Shown here piece after piece: positions 13,960-18,557 of a DNA stretch of 18,557 nt (within the stretch, counting starts at the first letter, position 1; each line of letters starts with the position of its first letter). The notes under the pieces are model-generated. The model did no database searches. It was not told the DNA's origin and worked only from the letters and a program-made list of their open reading frames with translations. The stretch comes from JAJFKJ01 sp964443025 (GTDB lineage: Bacteria > Pseudomonadota > Gammaproteobacteria > JABCZS01): assembly GCA_964443025.1 (NCBI GenBank), contig CAYUEL010000031.1, forward strand, positions 1-18,557, read 5' to 3'. The position numbers were made by a program, and so were the translations under genes.

Positions 13960-14658
13960 ATGAAAAAAGCATTTGAAATTCAGGCGCAAGCGCGCGCTGA
14001 TGTAGGGAAAGGAGCGAGCCGCCGCCTACGTCGCGCAGGTCTTGTACCCGCTATTGTTTACGGTGCAGGTGAAGACGCACAATCTTTAACCCTAAACCAC
14101 AATGAAATGATGACGCATCTGAAACATGAAGCGTTTTATTCCCATATCCTGTCACTGAAAGTTGATGGTAAAAAACAAGATGTCGTGTTGAAAGATTTAC
14201 ACCGTCATCCATTTAAACCTCGTCTTATTCATGCAGACTTCTTGCGTGTAAAAGCGAATGAAGAACTTGTCATGAAAGTGCCATTGCATTTCTTGGGCGA
14301 AGAAGAATGTCCTGGTGTTAAAGCAGGTGGTAAAGTATCACATGTCATGTCCAGCATTGAGATTTCTTGCTTACCAAAAGATCTTCCTGAATACATCGAA
14401 ATTGATGTTTCTGCACTTAATTTAGATGAATCCATTCATTTATCTGAAATTAAATTACCTCAAGGTGTTAAAATCGTAGCCCTTGAACAAGAAGGTGATC
14501 ACGATACCGCTGTTGTTGCTGTATATGAGCTTAAAGAAAGTAAAGAAGATCTTGAAGCGGATCTAGCAGAAGCGCAAGCAGCCGCATCTACAACTCCTGA
14601 AGCATCTGCAGATGCAGGTGAAGCGAAACCTGCTGAAGGTGAGGAAAAATCAGAATAA
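13960..14658 (+). CDS. rplY: Large ribosomal subunit protein bL25 (Ctc form)
   Basis: bL25 binds 5S rRNA in the central protuberance of the 50S subunit. I choose ATG 13960 (232 aa) because GAGGA (13948-13952) is 7 nt upstream; the ATG at 13954 is only 1 nt from it. Residues 1-90 are the 5S-binding domain (GKGASRRLRRAGLVPAIVYG, then LKDLHRHPFKPRLIHADF). A beta-rich C-terminal CTC domain (about 95-190: VPLHFLGE, then ALNLDESIHLSEIKLP) follows. The tail from about residue 195 is Ala/Glu-rich and disordered. This is the long form usual in non-enteric gammaproteobacteria, versus 94 aa in E. coli. It lies between prs and pth, the Pseudomonas order. Confidence 0.96.
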   Translation: MKKAFEIQAQARADVGKGASRRLRRAGLVPAIVYGAGEDAQSLTLNHNEMMTHLKHEAFYSHILSLKVDGKKQDVVLKDLHRHPFKPRLIHADFLRVKANEELVMKVPLHFLGEEECPGVKAGGKVSHVMSSIEISCLPKDLPEYIEIDVSALNLDESIHLSEIKLPQGVKIVALEQEGDHDTAVVAVYELKESKEDLEADLAEAQAAASTTPEASADAGEAKPAEGEEKSE

Positions 14659-14663
14659 TTGTT

Positions 14664-14743
14664 GTCATTGCGAGCCTCGCAGAGGCGAAGCAATCCAATG
14701 ATAAGGGAATGAGATTGCTTCGGCCTCTCGGCCTCGCAATGAC
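14664..14743. repeat. Palindromic repeat, copy 2 (GTCATTGCGAG type)
   Basis: An 80-bp near-perfect palindrome fills most of the 103-bp gap between rplY and pth. The left arm GTCATTGCGAG (14664-14674) pairs with CTCGCAATGAC (14733-14743). The inner arms CGAAGCAATC (14686-14695) and GATTGCTTCG (14713-14722) also pair, with GC-rich GAGGC/GCCTC-like segments between. It shares its ends and the CGAAGCAATCC core with the element at 8296-8386, but the middle differs. As RNA it would form a long stem only 6 nt after the rplY stop and 8 nt before the pth Shine-Dalgarno. Confidence 0.92.
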
Positions 14744-14761
14744 GAGTCTACGGGAAATAAC

Positions 14762-15349
14762 ATGCCTATTCAACTGATCGTCGGCCTTGCGAATCCTGGG
14801 GATAATTATTACCCCACGAGACACAATGCCGGCGAATGGTTTGTGGAACAGTTGTTGCGTGATACACCTGATAATCTTGCACTTGAAAGCAAGTTTTTTG
14901 CGCGTATCACACAAACCTTGTTGTATAACAAACCTGTTCGCATCATGATTCCAACGACTTACATGAATGATTCGGGTAAAGCCGTTGCTGCGGCAGCAAG
15001 TTTTTATAAAATTTCTCCCGAAGATATTTTAATTGTGCATGATGAAATTGATTTACCTCCGGGTACGGTAAAGCTTAAATTGGGCGGTGGCCATGGAGGT
15101 CATAATGGTTTACGTCATATTATTCAAGCGTTGGGCACGCCGCATTTCCATCGTTTACGTATTGGCGTTGGACATCCAGGAAATAAAGATGATGTGGTTG
15201 ATTATGTGCTCAAAAAACCAAAATCCGATGAGAAACGTTTAATTGACGATGCAATCATTAGCGCGTTACAAGTGATGCCAACAGTTATGTCTGATGACAT
15301 GCAAGCCGCTATGAAGACATTACATACAGGAGTGAATGATGGGATTTAA
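14762..15349 (+). CDS. pth: Peptidyl-tRNA hydrolase
   Basis: Pth cleaves peptidyl-tRNAs that drop off ribosomes, recycling tRNA. The 195-aa protein has the substrate-contact residue N11 in LANPGDNY, catalytic H21 in TRHNAGEW, PTTYMNDSG, VHDEIDLPPGTVKLK and GGHGGHNGLRHI, and ends with the usual helical lid region (VVDYVLKKP). Start ATG 14762 has GGGA (14752-14755) 6 nt upstream. Copy 2 of the palindromic repeat lies between it and rplY. The end overlaps ychF by 11 nt, so the two are likely coupled. Confidence 0.96.
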   Translation: MPIQLIVGLANPGDNYYPTRHNAGEWFVEQLLRDTPDNLALESKFFARITQTLLYNKPVRIMIPTTYMNDSGKAVAAAASFYKISPEDILIVHDEIDLPPGTVKLKLGGGHGGHNGLRHIIQALGTPHFHRLRIGVGHPGNKDDVVDYVLKKPKSDEKRLIDDAIISALQVMPTVMSDDMQAAMKTLHTGVNDGI

Positions 15350-16430
15350 GTGTGGGATTGTAGGTTTACCCAATGTTGGAACATCCACTTTATTTAATGC
15401 ATTAACACAAGCAGGTATTGAAGCGGCTAATTATCCGTTTTGCACGATTGAGCCCAATACCGGTGTTGTTCCCGTACCGGATAAGCGTCTTAAAGCTCTT
15501 GCCAGTATTGCTAATCCACAAAAAGTAATTCCAACCACCATTCAATTTGTTGACATTGCAGGATTAGTGAAGGGTGCATCTGAAGGCGAAGGTTTGGGTA
15601 ATAAATTTTTATCACACATCCGCGAAACCGATGCCATTGCGCAAGTGGTTCGTTGTTTTGATAATGATGATATCACGCATGTAGTAGGCCGTATTAATCC
15701 TGCAGATGACATTGAAATTATTAATCTTGAATTATTATTAGCGGATATGGATTCCGTAGATAAACGCATTCAACGTGTACAAAAAACAGCGAAAAGTGGC
15801 GATAAAGCAGGTGTTATTGAATTCGCGATGCTTGAACGTCTACAAAAACACTTTGATGCTCAAAAACCTGCGCGTACATTTGCTGTAAAAGAAGATGAAA
15901 AACCTTTTTTACAACAAATGAATTTAATCACAGCAAAACCTATTTTATACATTGCTAACGTTGCGGAAGATGGTTTCAATAATAATCCTTATCTTGATAC
16001 AGTTAAAACCATTGCTAAAACGGAAGGCGCTGAAGTGGTTGCTATTTGCGCTGCAATTGAAAGTGAAATTGCCGAATTACCCGATGAAGATAAACAACCT
16101 TTCTTAGATGAGTTAGGATTGGATGAGCCGGGTCTTGATCGCGTGATTCATGCGGGATATCGCCTCTTACATTTGCAAACGTTTTTCACCGTGGGTGAAA
16201 AAGAAGTACGTGCTTGGACCGTCCATGTCGGCGCTACTGCGCCTCAAGCTGCAGGCGAGATTCATACAGATTTTGAAAAGGGTTTTATTCGTGCAGAAGT
16301 GATTGCATATGATGATTTCGTTAAATACAACGGTGAAAACGGTGCCAAAGATGCTGGACGTTGGCGCCTCGAAGGAAAAGAATACATCATGCAAGATGGC
16401 GACATCATGCATTTCCGATTTAATGTTTAA
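15339..16430 (+). CDS. ychF: YchF/OLA1-family P-loop ATPase with altered Walker A lysine
   Basis: YchF is a universally conserved ribosome-associated TRAFAC P-loop protein that prefers ATP and is linked to stress and redox responses. I choose ATG 15339 rather than 15336: AGGAG (15328-15332) is then 6 nt away, and the protein is 363 aa starting MGFKCGIVGLPNVG, like E. coli. It has the G3 region FVDIAGLVKGASEGEGLGN, the G4-like YIANV block, a coiled-coil insertion (about 125-200) and a C-terminal TGS domain (FFTVGEKEVRAWTV to HFRFNV). The oddity is the Walker A motif: GLPNVGTSTLF instead of GLPNVGKSTLF. T15 (codon ACA, 15381-15383) replaces the phosphate-binding lysine. The rest of the protein looks intact. 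Confidence 0.95.
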   Translation: MGFKCGIVGLPNVGTSTLFNALTQAGIEAANYPFCTIEPNTGVVPVPDKRLKALASIANPQKVIPTTIQFVDIAGLVKGASEGEGLGNKFLSHIRETDAIAQVVRCFDNDDITHVVGRINPADDIEIINLELLLADMDSVDKRIQRVQKTAKSGDKAGVIEFAMLERLQKHFDAQKPARTFAVKEDEKPFLQQMNLITAKPILYIANVAEDGFNNNPYLDTVKTIAKTEGAEVVAICAAIESEIAELPDEDKQPFLDELGLDEPGLDRVIHAGYRLLHLQTFFTVGEKEVRAWTVHVGATAPQAAGEIHTDFEKGFIRAEVIAYDDFVKYNGENGAKDAGRWRLEGKEYIMQDGDIMHFRFNV

Positions 16431-16438
16431 AACGAGGT

Positions 16439-16474
16439 GAGCGATCAACTGAACCAGAATCCACCTGATCGCTC
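16439..16474. terminator. Hairpin between convergent ychF and DUF378 gene
   Basis: GAGCGATCA (16439-16447) and TGATCGCTC (16466-16474) form a perfect 9-bp stem with an 18-base loop, starting 8 nt after the ychF stop and 29 bases before the minus-strand gene ends. There is no immediate T-run on the plus strand; on the minus strand CGTTTTAAA follows the stem at a few bases' distance. It probably marks the end of the long plus-strand operon and may work for both directions. Confidence 0.55.
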
Positions 16475-16502
16475 TTACATCACAGAATCTTTTATTTAAA
16501 GC

Positions 16503-16700
16503 TTACTTTTTCATGAAAAGTAATTTGATTGCGTACAACGAGCATAAGCCCACAACAATATAAATAATTTTGGCAAGTATAGGCGCAAAAGCGAAGATCG
16601 CCCCAACAAGATTCAGGTTGAGAAGACCCACCAAACCCCAGTTTATGCCACCGATGATCACAATAATTAAGACAATTTTGTCTATCAATGCTTTATCCAT
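16503..16700 (-). CDS. DUF378 small membrane protein
   Basis: This 65-aa protein has two hydrophobic segments (about residues 9-32 and 35-60) and the characteristic DUF378 sequence GGINWGLVGLLNLNLVGAI at about 17-35, ending in the basic FMKK. It is an inner-membrane protein related to the YuzA-type family, whose function is not established. GGGAG about 8 nt before ATG 16700 supports the start. It stands alone, convergent with ychF; the 103-bp gap behind it separates it from the two unknown minus-strand genes, which appear to have their own terminator. Confidence 0.85.
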   Translation of the reverse strand: MDKALIDKIVLIIVIIGGINWGLVGLLNLNLVGAIFAFAPILAKIIYIVVGLCSLYAIKLLFMKK

Positions 16701-16797
16701 TATATAAGCTCCCTAGCTATCAATTTACCAAACTTAGAATACCGCACCGTCTCACAGCATCCTAACTATAGCACCAGATAGGGGTATTGCACGACGT

Positions 16798-16841
16798 AAA
16801 AAGTTAGCCGCCACCAGGCATTCTGCTCGGGCCGGGCCTGG
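16798..16841 (-). terminator. Possible intrinsic terminator of the unknown two-gene unit
   Basis: Read on the minus strand, CCAGGC (16841-16836) pairs with GCCTGG (16819-16814), and imperfect GC-rich pairing extends the stem. A run of five T (16802-16798) follows the stop codon of the 193-aa gene. The stem lies within the gene's Gly/Pro-rich 3' end and the T-run is some 11 bases beyond the core stem, so the call is tentative. Confidence 0.4.
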
Positions 16842-17385
16842 GCGCATGTGCGGCACCTCCCGGCCCTTTTCCTTTGAATACCTCCTCTCCTTCTTTTTGC
16901 TTTTCTTGCTGAGAGGGTGATGCAAACAATCTCTTCAAATTTTCTATGGCAGTCCCAGGCATGCTTGCTGATGACAGTCCTTGGGCAATCTGCGCATCTA
17001 CCTGTTCACGCGCTTCTGTAAATGAAATACCTTGGGTTTGGCACATATCATCAATGTATTTTGAAAAACTGTCGCTATAACCTTCCACTTGTGCAAGCGA
17101 TTCTTGCTCTTCCGCAGCAAATCCCTTACGAAAAACGCTATGACCTTTCATTTGCTTATTAAATTGTGCAGTTAAGTTTAGACGTTGTAATTCGTCTGGG
17201 GACGCATTGGCGGCTTGTTGCGCTTGCATTTCAGGTGCCAGCGCTTCTCTTACATAAATAGCACGCATGGCCAACATATACGCGTCATTCGATGGGTTGT
17301 TGGGGTTCTTAAAATCAAGCGCATTGGCAAATGTTTTGACTTGCTCCAGGGCTTGCCCAGTTAGCGCTATCATTGGCATTGTCAT
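16804..17385 (-). CDS. Unrecognised 193-aa protein with Gly/Pro-rich tail
   Basis: ATG 17385 has AGGA 8 nt upstream, located across the stop codon of the preceding gene, so coupling is likely. Residues 1-155 appear soluble and largely helical, rich in Gln, Ala and Glu (ALAPEMQAQQAANASPDELQRL), with one Cys at 115. Residues 156-172 are charged (SQQEKQKEGEEVFKGKG) and the end (173-193, ending PSRMPGGG) is a disordered Gly/Pro/Ala tail. There is no signal peptide or membrane helix. I recognise no family. Together with the 320-aa gene 10 nt upstream it forms a two-gene unit. If the host is a Legionellales member, a type IV-secreted effector or structural partner is possible, but the sequence does not show this. 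Confidence 0.75.
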   Translation of the reverse strand: MTMPMIALTGQALEQVKTFANALDFKNPNNPSNDAYMLAMRAIYVREALAPEMQAQQAANASPDELQRLNLTAQFNKQMKGHSVFRKGFAAEEQESLAQVEGYSDSFSKYIDDMCQTQGISFTEAREQVDAQIAQGLSSASMPGTAIENLKRLFASPSQQEKQKEGEEVFKGKGPGGAAHAPRPGPSRMPGGG

Positions 17386-17395
17386 AATCTGTATC

Positions 17396-18358
17396 CTATC
17401 TATCTATTCGTGGTGCTGATGATTCTTTTGACTCCCTAATCAATGTCTTTATACTATTTTCCGCTTTTTCAAGGGATTTCTCTTGACGTTGTTTATTTTT
17501 TTCCATATTTTCTGCTTGCTTTATCCATGTGGGCACCATGTTTCCTAGTTTTTCTGATGCGTTTTCCAAACTATCTCCCGCATATTGCAATGCAGCAACA
17601 GCTGCAGGTGCTGCATAATCCCTAATATAACTGAATACAAAATCTGCTGCTGCGTAATGCAGGTCTACTGCCTTCAGTGTTTCATGCAAGGTACTTGTGA
17701 ATTCAACAACCACCCCTCTTATTTGTTCTAATGCTTGTTGATTATTTTCAAACACAACCTCTGGGTTTATTTGATAGGCTAATAATCGGCGAATTGTTTC
17801 ATCATCTTCATATCCATGAAGACCCAAACCTTGCACACCATCTTTACGTAATTCATGTTGCAACGTTTCTAATTCTTCACAACTTTCTCTGTATTGATTT
17901 CCTAATCTTTGTTGTAATTTATAAATGTCTTGCGCAGAATCGCTATCAAAAACTTTAACAACTGCATTATCATCAACGTCATCAAAAAGATCGCCATCTT
18001 CTGTTGATTCTTCGCCTACATTGACTGGACTAGTCAGAGGTTTTTTTTCGTCTAACAATTCCAAATAATCAAGCCAATTACGTTCTTGCGTTTGTTCAAC
18101 ATTTTGTTGCTGACAAACCTGATATTCTTCTAATATTTCCAGAAAAAAATGAAGCTTAAAACTTCCCCAATACACTTTATATAAAAGGGAATTGGGATTA
18201 TGCAATTGTTGATAAAAATCCATATCACTCATGGGCATGGTTCGAGGGATATCAGACAAACCTTGCTCAAACAGATACCTTCTTAATTCATCTCGCTGAG
18301 ATTCTGAGAGATTATTGAACCCCTCAGGTAAAGGGGGATTTTCGACTGGGTCTGGCAT
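17396..18358 (-). CDS. Unrecognised 320-aa acidic, helical protein
   Basis: ATG 18358 follows a full AGGAGG with a 4-nt spacer, a strong ribosome site. The product begins MPDPVENPPLPEGFNN and contains a helical region rich in aromatics (about 45-105: FYQQLHNPNSLLYKVYWGSF). A very acidic stretch follows at 115-130 (EESTEDGDLFDDVDD). Helical segments lie at 141-172 and 203-268, the latter hydrophobic/Ala-rich around AAPAAVAALQYAG. A charged, probably coiled-coil C-terminus spans about 281-313 (QAENMEKNKQRQEKSLEKAE). There is no secretion signal or clear transmembrane helix. I recognise no family. It is the first gene of a two-gene unit with the 193-aa protein. Host-directed effector, scaffold or cell-biology roles are all conjecture. 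Confidence 0.75.
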   Translation of the reverse strand: MPDPVENPPLPEGFNNLSESQRDELRRYLFEQGLSDIPRTMPMSDMDFYQQLHNPNSLLYKVYWGSFKLHFFLEILEEYQVCQQQNVEQTQERNWLDYLELLDEKKPLTSPVNVGEESTEDGDLFDDVDDNAVVKVFDSDSAQDIYKLQQRLGNQYRESCEELETLQHELRKDGVQGLGLHGYEDDETIRRLLAYQINPEVVFENNQQALEQIRGVVVEFTSTLHETLKAVDLHYAAADFVFSYIRDYAAPAAVAALQYAGDSLENASEKLGNMVPTWIKQAENMEKNKQRQEKSLEKAENSIKTLIRESKESSAPRIDR

Positions 18359-18389
18359 TGCGCCTCCTACTTTTTACGACTGTATTTTC

Positions 18390-18398
18390 AGTATACCA
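18390..18398 (-). promoter_or_regulatory. Possible extended -10 promoter of the unknown two-gene unit
   Basis: On the minus strand TGGTATACT (18398-18390) fits an extended -10 element (TGn then TATACT, 5 of 6 to TATAAT). It lies 31 bases before ATG 18358, giving a leader of about 25 nt that contains the AGGAGG ribosome site. No good -35 is visible, which is usual for extended -10 promoters. Confidence 0.4.
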
Positions 18399-18457
18399 TA
18401 TTATTAAGCTGAAAGACCAACACCTAACTGGCTGAATCTTATTGTTTTTTTAGGCGG

Positions 18458-18486
18458 TTGACAAAACCATCTTAAAACGCGACAAT
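18458..18486 (+). promoter_or_regulatory. Sigma-70 promoter of the tRNA at the right edge
   Basis: A perfect -35 TTGACA (18458-18463), a 17-bp spacer and a -10 GACAAT (18481-18486, 4 of 6 matches) point to the tRNA starting at 18535. Expected transcription start is near 18493, leaving a leader of about 40 nt. Confidence 0.65.
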
Positions 18487-18490
18487 CCAT

Positions 18491-18530
18491 GGCTTACCCA
18501 AAACGCAACGAGGCACATTTTGGGCAAGCC
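18491..18530 (+). other. Strong hairpin in the pre-tRNA leader
   Basis: GGCTTACCCAAAA (18491-18503) and TTTTGGGCAAGCC (18518-18530) are complementary over 13 bp with a single A/C mismatch, around a 14-base loop. The structure fills the space between the promoter's -10 and the tRNA 5' end (4 bases after it). It has no T-tail, so it does not look like an intrinsic terminator. Confidence 0.7.
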
Positions 18531-18534
18531 CTTA

Positions 18535-18557
18535 GGCTACGTAGCTCAGCCGGTTAG
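18535..18557 (+). tRNA. Partial tRNA (5' end), probably elongator tRNA-Met
   Basis: The last 23 bases are the acceptor 5' strand GGCTACG, the TA linker, and D-arm start GCTCAGCCGGTTAG. As I remember it, E. coli elongator tRNA-Met starts GGCTACGTAGCTCAG, the same 15 bases. The anticodon lies beyond the window, so identity is likely but not shown. The upstream promoter and leader hairpin agree with a tRNA gene. Confidence 0.75.

Noticed and set aside
14588..14914. 108-codon minus-strand frame across rplY end, repeat copy 2 and pth start
   Set aside because: It crosses the palindromic repeat and antisense parts of two certain genes; its apparent sequence is a by-product of those.
18398..18412. 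CTTAATAAT on the minus strand near the promoter of the unknown two-gene unit, like half of a Legionella/Coxiella PmrA box
   Set aside because: The second half-site at 11-bp spacing is missing, and the half-site sits too close to the -10; in AT-rich DNA this is likely chance.

Overview
The window looks like a chromosomal housekeeping segment of a moderately AT-rich gammaproteobacterium. The gene order hemA-prfA-prmC (minus strand), divergent TPR lipoprotein, lolB, ispE, tRNA-Gln, prs, rplY, pth, ychF is, as I remember it, the order in Pseudomonas and relatives. The AT-rich codon use, the short palindromic repeats and the two unrecognised protein genes near the right end would fit Legionellales (Coxiella, Legionella or Berkiella-like bacteria). 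That placement is inference; no 16S or other species marker is present.

Layout. Bases 1-554 (minus) hold the 5' part of an unrecognised gene that runs off the window. Bases 692-2102 (plus) hold a 62-residue unknown protein and two related response regulators, one with only a receiver domain and one with a receiver plus LuxR-type helix-turn-helix; no histidine kinase is nearby. Bases 2110-6409 (minus) are a tightly overlapping set, hemA-prfA-prmC-kef-type antiporter, covering the first step of heme synthesis, translation termination, release-factor methylation and ion/proton exchange. Bases 6533-16430 (plus) run TPR lipoprotein, lolB, proC-proB-proA, ispE, tRNA-Gln(TTG), prs, rplY, pth, ychF. 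The proline genes sit between lolB and ispE, which are neighbours in Pseudomonas, and are joined to ispE by a 4-nt overlap. Bases 16503-18358 (minus) hold a DUF378 membrane protein and a two-gene unit of unknown proteins. The window ends in the first 23 bases of a tRNA that begins like elongator tRNA-Met, with its promoter and a strong leader hairpin.

Most of the segment is ordinary core metabolism and translation. I do not see a new defence, mobile or biosynthetic system. The points most worth a second look are: a YchF whose Walker A lysine is replaced by threonine; a proline operon whose proB and proA resemble Bacteroidetes-type enzymes, proB also lacking the PUA domain; two copies of an 80-91 bp palindromic repeat ending in GTC(A/T)TTGCGAG; the hairpin between promoter and tRNA at the right edge; and the unknown two-gene unit, which could encode secreted proteins.
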